Of a stretch of 64,000 nucleotides of DNA, positions 1-8,551 are shown in pieces (position 1 is the first letter of the stretch; every line of letters starts with the position of its first letter). The translations under genes were made by a program, and so were the position numbers. The notes beneath the pieces are model-generated. The model searched no databases. It saw only the letters and a list, made by a program, of their open reading frames with translations, and was not told where the DNA came from. This DNA comes from Microlunatus parietis (GTDB lineage: Bacteria; Actinomycetota; Actinomycetes; Propionibacteriales; Propionibacteriaceae), in NCBI RefSeq assembly GCF_013407955.1, contig NZ_JACCBU010000001.1, forward strand, positions 7,068,001-7,132,000. Reading direction: 5' to 3'.

Positions 1-1220
1 ACCGCCGGGGCGTCCCGGACGAAGAGCGCCGCGAGGACCAGCAGGACGCCGATCCCGACGGCGCCCCAGAAACCGGCCGATGCCCCGAAATGGTCGATCA
101 GCTGCCCCAGGCCCGCGGCGCCCGCCGCGACGCCCGCGGCCATCCCGGTCGAGGTCCAGCCGAGTGCCTCGGTGAGCCGGGTCGCCGGCACCGCCTCCTG
201 GGTGACGGCGACCGTGGCGATCAAGGTCGGTGCGATGGCCAGGCCGCTCAGCACCAGCAGCAGCGCGACGACCAGCGGCTGCTGGACGAAGATCAGCGGG
301 ACCATCGAAGCGGCGAGCAGGACGGCGCCGACCCGGAACCGGCGCGCCGGGCTGACCCGCCAGACGATCGTCCCGGTGATCACGCCGGAGATCAGTGACC
401 CGGACGACCAGGCCATCATGATCAACCCGGCGAACGCCAGCACGCCGGCCGACTCCGCGAACGCGACGATCAGGACCTCCATGCCGCCGAACAACATGCC
501 GAGCGCCGCGCAGCCGAGCACGATCGGCACCAGCCGAGCCGCCGACAACCGCGGCCGCGGACCGACCTGGTCCGACGGATCAGCGGCCGGCGGTTCGGTG
601 CCGCGCTGCGCCGCCAGGGTGATCGCGCCGGCCAGGCCGAGCACGACGCAGGCGGTCAGGCCGAGCGCCGGATGCACAGCGGTGGCCAGGAACGTCGCCA
701 GCACCGGTCCGACGATGAACACCACCTCGTCGACCACCGCCTCGAACGCGAACGCGGTGCTCAGCAGTGGCGAGTTCCGCAGCCGGTACGTCCAGCGCGC
801 CCGGACCGCCGAGCCGGCCGACGGAAAGCCGAGGCCGACCCCGACCGCGGCCAGACAGGTGACCCACAGCGGCAGCCGGAGCATGACGGTGATCAACAGC
901 AGGGCCAGGCTGAGGTTGCAGATCAAGGCGGCGATCACGAGCGACCGGCCCTGCCCGATCCGATCGATCCGGCGGCCCCACCACGGCGCGGCGACGGCAC
1001 CGACCAGGGTGGCGCAGGCGGTCACGATGCCGGCCTGCCCGTACGAGCCGGTCAGCAGCGAGATCAGCAGCACGATGCTGAGCCCGGTCATCGACACCGG
1101 CAGCCGGGCGACGAACCCGGCCAGGGTGAAGCCGAGCGCGGCCCGGTCCGACAGCAGTCTCCGGTAGCCGCCGAAGCCGGTCCGCACCGGTGCGTCCGGT
1201 CCAGTCGTCGCCGACGTCAC
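1..1220 (-). CDS. MFS transporter (3' end beyond window)
   Basis: This is a major facilitator superfamily efflux-type permease of unknown substrate. Translation from a GTG at 1220 gives a continuous frame of at least 406 codons to the left edge, so the C-terminus is missing. The N-terminus (TSATTGPDAPVRTGFGGYRR) is followed by about 12 hydrophobic segments. The loop between segments 2 and 3 carries APWWGRRIDRIGQGRS, matching the MFS signature GxxxDRxGRR. A central cytoplasmic loop (RGTEPPAADPSDQVRPRPR) separates the two six-helix halves. The gene is divergent from hemH with a 47-bp gap. The opposite strand carries long open frames that are only GC-driven shadows. Substrate cannot be inferred. 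Confidence 0.85.
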   Translation of the reverse strand, partial: MTSATTGPDAPVRTGFGGYRRLLSDRAALGFTLAGFVARLPVSMTGLSIVLLISLLTGSYGQAGIVTACATLVGAVAAPWWGRRIDRIGQGRSLVIAALICNLSLALLLITVMLRLPLWVTCLAAVGVGLGFPSAGSAVRARWTYRLRNSPLLSTAFAFEAVVDEVVFIVGPVLATFLATAVHPALGLTACVVLGLAGAITLAAQRGTEPPAADPSDQVGPRPRLSAARLVPIVLGCAALGMLFGGMEVLIVAFAESAGVLAFAGLIMMAWSSGSLISGVITGTIVWRVSPARRFRVGAVLLAASMVPLIFVQQPLVVALLLVLSGLAIAPTLIATVAVTQEAVPATRLTEALGWTSTGMAAGVAAGAAGLGQLIDHFGASAGFWGAVGIGVLLVLAALFVRDAPA

Positions 1221-1267
1221 ACGTCCCTCCCTCGCCCGGCCTGCTGCCGGTTTGCAAAGATCAGCAG

Positions 1268-2350
1268 GTGAGTGGTTCTGCCGCAGTCCCCGACCTGAGT
1301 CCGTACGACGCCGTCCTGCTGGTGTCGTTCGGCGGGCCGGAAGCCGCCGCCGACGTCGTACCGTTCCTGCGGAACGTGACCCGTGGCCGGGGCATTCCCG
1401 ATGAACGGCTGGCCGAGGTCGGCGAGCACTACTCCCTGTTCGGCGGTCGCAGCCCGATCAATGATCAGTGCCGGGCCTTGCTCGCCGCGCTGTCGGCCGA
1501 GTTCGACCGGCGCGGGATCAGCCTGCCCCTCGCCTGGGGCAACCGCAACTGGGATCCGTACCTCACCGATGCGGTCGCCGAGCTCGAGGCGGCCGGCCAC
1601 CGGCGCGTGCTGGCGGTGATCACCAGCGCCTACCCGTCCTATTCGTCCTGCCGGCAGTACCGGGAGAACCTGTACGACGCCGCCGGCACCAAGATCACGA
1701 TCGATCGGCTGCGTCATTACGCCAACCATCCGGGCTTCGTCGAGGCCTCGGTGGATGCCGTGATCGAGGCCTTGGGCCGACTCGACGAGACCGCGGACCC
1801 ACAGTTGATCTTCGTCACCCACTCGATCCCGACCGCGATGGCCGAGGCCAGCGGCGACGGCGGGTACGAGGAGTGGCACCGCACCGTGCTGGCCGAGGTG
1901 ACCCGGCGGGTGGAGCAGCGGACCGGCCGCTCGTTCACCGCCGAGCTGACGTACTGCTCCCGGTCCGGGCCGCCGAGCCAGCCGTGGCTGGAGCCCGACA
2001 TCAACGACCGGCTGACCGAGTTGGCCGGCCAGGGCGTGACCTCCGTGGTCGCGGTGCCGATCGGGTTCATCTCCGATCACATGGAGGTGATCTACGACCT
2101 GGACACCGAGGCCGCCGCGACCGCCGAGAAGCTCGGCCTGGGCTTCGCCCGCGCCGCGACGGCCGGTGTGCATGCCGCGTTCGTGGCCGGGCTGGTCGAT
2201 CTGATGGTGGAACGGGCCGCCGCGGCCCGGGGCGAGGATCCCGACCGGCCGGTCGCCGCCGGACACCCCGGCTGGTACGAGTGCCCGGTGGACTGCTGCC
2301 GCAACCTGCGGGAACCCGGGCGGCCGGCGCTGTGTCAGGAGCGGGCGTGA
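1268..2350 (+). CDS. hemH: Ferrochelatase (coproporphyrin ferrochelatase type, [2Fe-2S])
   Basis: Inserts Fe2+ into a porphyrin; actinobacterial enzymes normally use coproporphyrin III in the coproporphyrin-dependent haem route (family knowledge). The 360-residue product has the N-terminal DAVLLVSFGGPE, the mid-domain SAYPSYSSCRQYREN, VTHSIP with the catalytic His, and the late GFISDHMEVIYDLD with the conserved His/Glu. One Cys in SSCRQ plus the C-terminal cluster CPVDCC...C match the four-Cys [2Fe-2S] arrangement known from mycobacterial ferrochelatase. The GTG at 1268 is preferred over an upstream ATG at 1190 because the family starts close to the SPYDAVLL strand. The stop overlaps the next gene's GTG (GTGA), so the two are probably translationally coupled. 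Confidence 0.93.
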   Translation: MSGSAAVPDLSPYDAVLLVSFGGPEAAADVVPFLRNVTRGRGIPDERLAEVGEHYSLFGGRSPINDQCRALLAALSAEFDRRGISLPLAWGNRNWDPYLTDAVAELEAAGHRRVLAVITSAYPSYSSCRQYRENLYDAAGTKITIDRLRHYANHPGFVEASVDAVIEALGRLDETADPQLIFVTHSIPTAMAEASGDGGYEEWHRTVLAEVTRRVEQRTGRSFTAELTYCSRSGPPSQPWLEPDINDRLTELAGQGVTSVVAVPIGFISDHMEVIYDLDTEAAATAEKLGLGFARAATAGVHAAFVAGLVDLMVERAAAARGEDPDRPVAAGHPGWYECPVDCCRNLREPGRPALCQERA

Positions 2351-3291
2351 CGGCCGCGCTGCGGGCCGCCGTGATCGGGTACGGCTCGATGGGGCGCAAC
2401 CACGCCCGGGTGCTGGCCGGCCTGTCCGGCGTCGACCTGGTCGCGATCGTGCGCCCGTCCGGCGATCCCGGATCGGCGCCCGCGCCGGTGGTAGGGACTG
2501 TTTCGGAGGCGCTCGCGTACGGCATCGAACTGGCGGTGGTCGCCGCGCCGACCAGCACGCACCTCGCCATCGGCCGTGAGCTCGCCGACGCGGGCGTACC
2601 GGCCCTGATCGAGAAGCCGCTGGCCGGGTCGGCGGCCGAGGCACGGGAGTTGGCCGACACGTTCGAGTCCCGCGGCCTGCTGGGCTGCGTCGGGCACATC
2701 GAGCGCTACAACCCGGCGACCCGGGCGCTCCGGCGGCGGATCGCCGACGGCGAGCTGGGCGACGTGTATTCGGTGGCGAGCCGGCGGATCGGTCCGTTCC
2801 CGAACCGGATCTCCGACGTCGGCGTGGTGCTGGACCTGGCCACCCACGACCTGCACCTGACCGCGTGGCTGACCGGGCAGCCGTTCGCCGAGCTGAGCGC
2901 GCGGTCGGCCCGACCGGGCGGCCGCGAGCACGAGGATCTGGTCACGATCACCGGCAGGCTCGCCGACGGCACCGTCACCAGCCACCTGGTCAGCTGGCTG
3001 TCGCCGCTCAAGGAGCGCTGCACCGTGGTCACCGGAACCGGGGGCGCCTACGTCGCGAACACGCTGACCGGCGAACTGACGCGGCACGGCGACGGCGGCG
3101 AACGGACCGTGCTGGAGACCGACCGGCAGGAGCCGCTGGCGGTCGAGTTGGAGGCGTTCCGGAGTGCCGTCGCGGGCGAGGGTTCTGACGTGGTGACCCT
3201 GGCCGAGGGAGCTCGGGTGGTCGCCGCCGCCGAGGCCGTCCTGGAAGCCGCCCGGACCGGCCGTTCGGTCGCGGTGAACGACGTTCCCTGA
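2347..3291 (+). CDS. Gfo/Idh/MocA family sugar oxidoreductase
   Basis: NAD(P)-dependent dehydrogenase of 314 residues. The N-terminal Rossmann fold opens with AVIGYGSMGRNHARVL. EKPLAG at about residue 89 contains the family's signature Lys-Pro. GHIERYNPA and DLATHDLHL belong to the C-terminal substrate domain. These last two motifs resemble UDP-GlcNAc 3-dehydrogenase-like members, which would fit a role in making sugar precursors for the glycan locus just downstream; that is inference. The GTG start overlaps the hemH stop by 4 bp. The TGA stop lies inside the first arm of a dispersed repeat (3288-3364), so the last residues (VNDVP) may have been altered by that insertion. Confidence 0.85.
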   Translation: MTAALRAAVIGYGSMGRNHARVLAGLSGVDLVAIVRPSGDPGSAPAPVVGTVSEALAYGIELAVVAAPTSTHLAIGRELADAGVPALIEKPLAGSAAEARELADTFESRGLLGCVGHIERYNPATRALRRRIADGELGDVYSVASRRIGPFPNRISDVGVVLDLATHDLHLTAWLTGQPFAELSARSARPGGREHEDLVTITGRLADGTVTSHLVSWLSPLKERCTVVTGTGGAYVANTLTGELTRHGDGGERTVLETDRQEPLAVELEAFRSAVAGEGSDVVTLAEGARVVAAAEAVLEAARTGRSVAVNDVP

Positions 3292-3364
3292 GCCTGTCGA
3301 AGCATGTCCTGAGCCTGTCGAAGGGGGCAAGGCCCGATCGGACTTGGCACTTCGACAGGCTCAG
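3288..3364. repeat. Dispersed inverted-repeat element, copy 1 (stop-codon bearing)
   Basis: Two direct copies of CTGAGCCTGTCGAAG (3288-3302, 3309-3323) are followed by the perfect inverse CTTCGACAGGCTCAG (3350-3364), so either arm can form a 15-bp stem. The TGA of the upstream oxidoreductase (3289-3291) is part of the first arm. The same direct-direct-inverted layout recurs at 14641-14727, and a simple pair at 29864-29917. It is a REP/MITE-like sequence; as RNA it would form a strong hairpin that could act as a terminator. The rest of the gap to 3492 holds nothing else I recognise. Confidence 0.85.
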
Positions 3365-3492
3365 TGCGCGTTCAGAGCCGTGGTCCCGGCGGCGGGATCG
3401 GTTCGGCACTATCATGGCGCGCGGATCGCGGGCGACACTGCGATGACCAGGCGATGACGGGTGCGTGAACGGTGCGGAAGGAGCGGCGACCG

Positions 3493-5109
3493 GTGTCCCA
3501 GCTGAGTCGGCTGCTGGCCGAGGTGCGGACGCAGCGGGTGTACCCGACCGCCTACCGTGCGGTACGGAAGCTGCACCGCCGCGTGATGGACGGCGAACTG
3601 TTCACGGCGCCGCGGGCGACGCCGGCCGAGATCGAGGTGGTGTCCGGGCCGCGCCGGGACGCGTTCTGGGCGGCTCTGCTGGACCGGCTGGCCGAGCGCC
3701 GGATTCCGTACACCAGCGGGGCGAGCGACCGCGAATGGCGGCACCGGCTGCACCTGCGGGAGCAGGACGCGGACGCACTGCTGGCGCTGCTCGAGCAGAC
3801 CACGCCGGACATGCCGGTGCTGTTCCAGGAGGGCCATCAGCCGCACCTGCCGCTGACCATGATCACGAAGATCTTCCGGCGGCGCCGGTTCAACCGGTTC
3901 GACCTGTGGCTGCTGGAGCAGCCGACCGGTGCCGCAGCAGCAAAGCGGCCCGAGGGGCTGTTCACGGTGATCGAGATCGACTTCTGGGGTTCGCCGGAGC
4001 GGTCTTTCCGTTCGGAGCCGTACGCGGTGGCGCCGCGGCCCAACGAGGTGGCGACCTCGATGCGGTGGCGCGAACTGGACCAGGTGCTCGGGGTGACCGA
4101 CCCGGCGACCCGGGCCCCCGATCTTGTCGATGTCGACCCGCTGCCGGACCTGCACGCCCGCGACTTCCCGATCGACATCGTCTACACCTGGGTCGATGAT
4201 CAGGACCCGGCCTGGCGGATGATCAAGAACCAGCACCTGCCGGACGGTTCCAAGATCACCGTCGGCGAGGGTCGGGCCGATCATGCCGAACGGTTCCGGA
4301 ACCGGGACGAACTGCGCTATTCACTCCGGTCGATCGAGATGTTCGCACCGTTCGTCCGCAACGTCTACCTGGTCACCATGGATCAGACGCCGGCCTGGCT
4401 GAACCTTGATCATCCGCAGTTGAAGGTCGTGTCGCACTCCGACATCTACGCCGACCGGGACGTACTGCCGACGTTCAACTCGAGCTCGATCGAGACCCAG
4501 CTGCACCACATCGACGGGCTGGCCGAACACTTCGTGTACTTCAACGACGACGTGTTCCTGGGCCGGCCCTGCTCCTGGCGGGACTTCTTCTGGGCCGGCG
4601 GCGCGACCAAGTTCTTCCCGGCCAACCACGCCATCTCGGCCAACCTGATCCATGATCAGGCCGAGGAGTACCTGATCGCCGACCGCAACGCGATCCGGCT
4701 GCTCGAGGCCGAGTTCGGCAAGACCGTGCACCAGGGGATGATGCACACACCGCACCCAGCGCGGCGCTCCGTACTGTATGAGCTGGAGGAGAAGTACGGC
4801 GAGCAGTTCGCCGCCTGCGCCGCCAGCCGGTTCCGGTCCCGGCAGGACCTGCGCCCGATCGCGTTCTTCGGCCACCATTACGGCTTCGCCACCGGCCGCG
4901 CCATGCCGGCCGTGATCGGCAACCGCTACCTGGCGCTGTGGAAGCCGCAGATCGCCGCCCAGCTCGCCGGGGTGCTGCGGACCCGCCGCTACCAGACGTT
5001 CTGCATCAACGATGTCGGCGTCACCGACGAGCGCGAGGAGGAGGTCGACCAGCTGGTCGGCGGCTTCCTGGAGAGCTATTTCCCGACCCCGTCTTCCTTC
5101 GAGCGATGA
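3493..5109 (+). CDS. Stealth family sugar-phosphate transferase (intact motifs)
   Basis: Stealth proteins are hexose-1-phosphate transferases related to GlcNAc-1-phosphotransferase that build phosphodiester-linked capsule or wall polymers. In 538 residues all conserved regions are present: CR1 IDIVYTWVDDQDPAW (about 227), CR2 LRYSLRSIEMFAPFVRNVYL then LPTFNSSSIE and VYFNDDVFLG (about 325-357), CR3 HTPHPARRSVLYELE (about 417), and CR4 YQTFCINDVG (about 500). The N-terminal 220 residues are variable, as usual for the family. GTG at 3493 is chosen because GGAAGGAG lies 9 nt upstream; a GTG at 3472 is in frame but sits before that site. No membrane segment is evident, so a cytoplasmic role at the membrane face is likely. 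A methyltransferase gene follows after 24 bp. Confidence 0.9.
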   Translation: MSQLSRLLAEVRTQRVYPTAYRAVRKLHRRVMDGELFTAPRATPAEIEVVSGPRRDAFWAALLDRLAERRIPYTSGASDREWRHRLHLREQDADALLALLEQTTPDMPVLFQEGHQPHLPLTMITKIFRRRRFNRFDLWLLEQPTGAAAAKRPEGLFTVIEIDFWGSPERSFRSEPYAVAPRPNEVATSMRWRELDQVLGVTDPATRAPDLVDVDPLPDLHARDFPIDIVYTWVDDQDPAWRMIKNQHLPDGSKITVGEGRADHAERFRNRDELRYSLRSIEMFAPFVRNVYLVTMDQTPAWLNLDHPQLKVVSHSDIYADRDVLPTFNSSSIETQLHHIDGLAEHFVYFNDDVFLGRPCSWRDFFWAGGATKFFPANHAISANLIHDQAEEYLIADRNAIRLLEAEFGKTVHQGMMHTPHPARRSVLYELEEKYGEQFAACAASRFRSRQDLRPIAFFGHHYGFATGRAMPAVIGNRYLALWKPQIAAQLAGVLRTRRYQTFCINDVGVTDEREEEVDQLVGGFLESYFPTPSSFER

Positions 5110-5133
5110 AGCTGATCAAGGAGAACTCCGCCC

Positions 5134-5901
5134 ATGCACTACCTGTCGTTCCTGGCTGAACTGCACCAGCGGCTGCACCCGGAGACCTACCTGGAGATCG
5201 GGGTCCGCAGCGGGACCAGCCTGGCGCTGGCCCGATGTCGCGCGGTCGGGATCGACCCCGACTATGCGATCACCGCCGAACTTGATCACTCGGTCGCGCT
5301 GTTCCGTACGTCGAGCGACGACTACTTCGCCCGCCCCGACCCGCTGCGGCCGACCGGCGGGCAGCGGATCGACCTGGCCTTCATCGACGGGCTGCACCTG
5401 TTCGAGTTCGCGCTGCGCGACTTCATGAACGTGGAGCGGCACTCGACGCCACACTCGCTGATCGTGCTGGACGACATCTTGCCGAAGACGCCGGAGGCCG
5501 CCTCCCGGAACCTGCAGCGCGGCTCCTGGACCGGCGACGTCTACCCGATCCTGGCCGTCCTGGAACGCTACCGGCCCGACCTGATCGTGGTCCCCGTGGC
5601 GACCCGCCCGACCGGCCTGTTGCTGGTGTTCGGCCTGGACCCGGCCGACACCACGCTTCATGATCATTACGACGAGATCCTCGCCGAGTACCGGAAGCCC
5701 GACCCGCAGCCGGTGCCGCAGGAACTGATGGACCGCTTCGGCGTCTTCCCGCCGCACCGGGTCCTGGAATCCGACGTGCTCGACCTGCTGGCCGGCATCG
5801 ACCGGTCCCTCGCTGCCGCTGACGTACGCCGAGTGCTGGCCGACCGGGTCCGCCAGGACTGGGGAATCCAATTCGCCCGCGAAACCGCGACCGCCCCCTG
5901 A
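5134..5901 (+). CDS. Class I SAM-dependent methyltransferase (Methyltransf_24-like)
   Basis: 255 residues. YLEIGVRSGTSLALA near residue 19 is the SAM-binding motif I, followed by an acidic residue in AVGIDPD. IDLAFIDGLHLFEFALRDF and LIVLDDIL are the strands typical of the class that methylates sugars or glycosyl intermediates (Methyltransf_24, cephalosporin hydroxylase-like). It lies 24 bp after the Stealth gene on the same strand, preceded by AAGGAGAA, so it probably modifies the same glycan. The acceptor is unknown. After its stop (5901) comes a long repeat-filled gap, so this two-gene operon ends here. Confidence 0.8.
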   Translation: MHYLSFLAELHQRLHPETYLEIGVRSGTSLALARCRAVGIDPDYAITAELDHSVALFRTSSDDYFARPDPLRPTGGQRIDLAFIDGLHLFEFALRDFMNVERHSTPHSLIVLDDILPKTPEAASRNLQRGSWTGDVYPILAVLERYRPDLIVVPVATRPTGLLLVFGLDPADTTLHDHYDEILAEYRKPDPQPVPQELMDRFGVFPPHRVLESDVLDLLAGIDRSLAAADVRRVLADRVRQDWGIQFARETATAP

Positions 5902-6790
5902 CCCAACGCCCCCCGACCCACCGAGCCGCCTCGCTGACCCCGCCGAGTGGACCCCATGGGCTGATCCGCGTCAAGATTCCGCGCCGTTTCCGTCCGCTCG
6001 GCGCAGCTCGAGATCTCAACGGGAGCGGCGCAGCACCGAGAGCACGCCACGCGCTGAGTGGTTGAAGCCCGCCGAGCATCGGGAGGGCCGGGAGCACGCC
6101 GAGTGAGGGAGCTGGTCGACACGGACGGGCTACCGGGACTTTCCCGGCGAAGCGCGTCGGGCAGGCGTCCCCCGGGAATCCTCCCGCCCGCACCGACCGA
6201 CGGGCCTGGCGCACGCAACCCCGGATCGAACCGCCACGGCCGGACCCTGCACGCAGAGCGGTGTCGCCGAGCGGACCCGAAGGGCTGGTCACCGTCAGGA
6301 ATCGCTGCCCTTTCCGTTCGGCGCCTCCCGCGGCTCGGATAGCGCGGGTTCGGGAGCACCGCGCGGGGTCAGGAGCACGGCGCGGGGTCGGAAGACGGGC
6401 AGGGCCGGAAGGATGGCGCGGGTCGGAAGGCGAGCAGGTCGGGAGCACGGCCGGGGTCGGGGAGCGCGGCGCGGGGTCCGGAGCCGGGTAGGGCCGGAAG
6501 GATGGCGCGGGTCGGAGGGCGAGCAGGTCGGGAGCACGGCGCGGGTCGGGGAGCGCGGCGCGGGGTCGGAAGACGGGCAGGGCCGGAAGGATGGCGCGGG
6601 TCGGAGGGCGAGCAGGTCGGGAGCACGGACGGAGTCGGGAGCACGGCCCGGGGTCGGGAGCGGCCGGCGAAACCCGCGGCCGACACGGGTCCCAGAAATC
6701 CTTCCGCCCCCTCTCCCTCCCGAATCGACCGGTCAACTACGCAGCGACACGCCGCCAAAAGCGCTGCTTTTGTGACTGGTCGGCGGAGGG
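5902..6790. repeat. 889-bp non-coding tail with direct and tandem repeats
   Basis: No believable gene lies here; the long open frames in several phases are shadows of a GC-rich repeat. Two parts can be seen. A degenerate direct repeat of about 52 bp occurs at 5950-6004 and again at 6274-6324 (shared cores GGGCTG, CGTCA, TTTCCGT, CGGCGC). A tandem array at about 6380-6650 has three near-identical copies with a period of 89 bp, recognised by AGGGCCGGAAGGATGGCGCG starting at 6401, 6490 and 6579. The stretch ends with copy A of the 56-bp stop-linked element (6725-6781). It separates convergent transcription units (methyltransferase + strand, GT2 gene - strand). Confidence 0.75.
6725..6781 (-). 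repeat. 56-bp stop-linked element, copy A
   Basis: Read in the direction of the GT2 gene that ends at 6791, it runs from GACCAGTCACAAAAGCAG through GCGGCGTGTCGCTGC to TGACCGGTC. Outer arms GACCAGTCA/TGACCGGTC and inner arms GCAGCG/CGCTGC are inverted, so the RNA can fold into a nested hairpin. The gene's TAA lies 10 bp before it. Near-identical elements in the same orientation relative to the upstream gene occur at 19052, 34569 and 38103. Confidence 0.85.
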
Positions 6791-8503
6791 TTAGGCGGGG
6801 AGGATGATCATGGCGCCGGCGTGCTCGATCCGGAGGGTCAGGCCGGTCGGGGTCGGGCGGCCGTCGCCGAACGTCATCGAGATCGGGTAGTCGCCGGAGA
6901 GTCCGCTGGCGAAGCACTCGACACGGGAGCCGTCCGGGCCGCCGGACAGCCGGGCCGGGAAGCTGAGCCGGCCGAACCGGATCGCGCCCTGCAGCACGGT
7001 CTGCCGGTCCGCGCGCACGTCGGGCAGGGTGATCGTCAGGCGCGAGCCGGCCGGCGTCTCGATCAGTTCGGTGTGCTCCGGCCGCAGCCCGGACAGGCCG
7101 CTGGAGGTCGTACCGCCGACGTCGAAGTGCAGCGTCTCGTCGGTGCCGCCGACGACGGCGATCAGCCGGTGGTCCAGGATCGTCGTCGGGGTGCCGGCCA
7201 GCGGCACCGGCAGCACCGGCGCGGTGTCGAGGCTGAGGCCGGGGACGTAGCAGGCCACCTGCCAGGTGCCGCCGGGCAGCGGCCCGCCGTGGTGGATCCG
7301 GTCCGGGTCGAGCCGGGCCCGCGCGGTGAACCGGAGGCCGGGCCGGTCCGCCTCGGTGTCGACCGACCAGAAGCTCTCGGTCGGTACGCAGTGCAGGGGT
7401 GCCGTGAGCCGGTTCCGGACGCCGAGAATGATCTTGGTCTCGGCGAACATCCGTTGGTACGTGAGGTTCCGCAGGTCCAGCGACGCCGGTGTCTCGATCC
7501 GGCCGGTCAGCTCGACCTGGAGCGCACCGTCGGTCCAGTGCGCCGCGCTCGACTCGGCGACCGCCCGCAGACCGGTGAAGCCGGCCAGCACCCGCGCGGC
7601 CTCGTCCCAGCGTCCCTCCCGGAGATCGTCGGCGACCAGCCGGGGGACCGGCGCGAGCAGCGGGTCCAGCTCGGCCGCGACCTCGCAGCGGACGGCGTCC
7701 TGGACCATCGGCCGCAGCCTCGTGTCTGCCGGCAGGCCGAGCCAGACCACGGCCGCCGCGACCTCGGCGGCGAGGAAGACGGCGCGGGCCCCGGCGTCGG
7801 CGGTCCGGTCCAGCGCGCCCTGGACGTCTTCCCACCACTGGGCCCGGCTCGACTCGGAGTCGCGGATCGGATAGGCCTCGGCGAGCCCGTGGCCGCGGGC
7901 CAGCGGGTAGCCGGCGAAGACACCGACGGCAGCGGTGTGGGCCAGGCACTCGGCGTGGAAGGTCCGGTCCAGCAGCGCGCGGCCGGTCCGGTAGCGGAGT
8001 CCGTGCTGGTTCAGGAACTCTCGCCGGTACGCGACGAACGGGTGACTGGTCGCGGCCAGCCGGAGGTGCGGGGCCAGCCGCGGCGCGTCGGCGGTGGTCA
8101 GCGTCTGGTCGATCGACGGCCGGGCCGGCCCGACCCCGCGGCCGACGGCCAGGTCGCAGCCGTGCTCGGCCGCGAACGCGGTGAGCTTCTCCAGCCCGGC
8201 GGGGAAGAGCAGCTCGCCCTGGCCGACCGGCAGCACGAAGGTGCCCGCGGCGAGGTCGATCCCGTGGTTGACCGCGTCGGCCACGGTGCTGCCGGCGGGC
8301 AGTACGGCCACCGTGACGTTGGGCCGGCGCCGCCGGAGGTGCTCCAGCCGGTCCAGGGTCGGCCGGTCCGAACCATGGTCGACCAGCACCAGTTCGAAGG
8401 CGGCCGCCGGCAGTGTCTGCTCGTCGGCCGAGTCGACCAGCCGGTTGATCGCGTCGCCCGGGTCCTTGACCGGGACGATCAAGCTGATCATGGGGTGGGG
8501 CAT
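6791..8503 (-). CDS. Family 2-like glycosyltransferase with long C-terminal extension
   Basis: 570 residues. The N-terminus (MISLIVPVKDPGDAINRLVD) and FELVLVDHGSD give the GT-A start of family 2, but the usual DDGS is DHGS and no clear DxD follows (GQGELLFPAGLE stands there). Metal/nucleotide-sugar binding may therefore be altered. After about residue 330 comes a beta-rich region (TARARLDPDRIHHGG, FDVGGTTSSGLSGL) like the sandwich modules in TagF-type fusions. The ATG at 8503 is chosen because AAAGGACAG lies 7 nt upstream; an earlier ATG (8521) overlaps that site. It is the last gene of a minus-strand run from 13034, after a 48-bp gap. Confidence 0.75.
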   Translation of the reverse strand: MPHPMISLIVPVKDPGDAINRLVDSADEQTLPAAAFELVLVDHGSDRPTLDRLEHLRRRRPNVTVAVLPAGSTVADAVNHGIDLAAGTFVLPVGQGELLFPAGLEKLTAFAAEHGCDLAVGRGVGPARPSIDQTLTTADAPRLAPHLRLAATSHPFVAYRREFLNQHGLRYRTGRALLDRTFHAECLAHTAAVGVFAGYPLARGHGLAEAYPIRDSESSRAQWWEDVQGALDRTADAGARAVFLAAEVAAAVVWLGLPADTRLRPMVQDAVRCEVAAELDPLLAPVPRLVADDLREGRWDEAARVLAGFTGLRAVAESSAAHWTDGALQVELTGRIETPASLDLRNLTYQRMFAETKIILGVRNRLTAPLHCVPTESFWSVDTEADRPGLRFTARARLDPDRIHHGGPLPGGTWQVACYVPGLSLDTAPVLPVPLAGTPTTILDHRLIAVVGGTDETLHFDVGGTTSSGLSGLRPEHTELIETPAGSRLTITLPDVRADRQTVLQGAIRFGRLSFPARLSGGPDGSRVECFASGLSGDYPISMTFGDGRPTPTGLTLRIEHAGAMIILPA

Positions 8504-8551
8504 CGTTGCCTGTCCTTTCATCGATGCGGGTCCTTCACGGGCGGAATCCCT

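Noticed and set aside
172..1167. Open frame on the plus strand, 331 codons
   Set aside because: It is antisense to the MFS transporter frame, which has real transmembrane and motif content; composition (Ala/Thr/Ser/Arg) is that of a shadow.
3288..3364. Insertion sequence remnant with transposase
   Set aside because: No transposase-like frame or target duplication is visible at any of the copies.
6380..6650. CRISPR array
   Set aside because: Units are contiguous 89-bp tandem copies without distinct spacers, and no cas gene is in the window.
5423..7949. Long minus-strand open frames across the 5.9-6.8 kb gap
   Set aside because: Pro/Arg/Ala-rich translations follow the repeat unit and shadow the neighbours; no domain or start signal.
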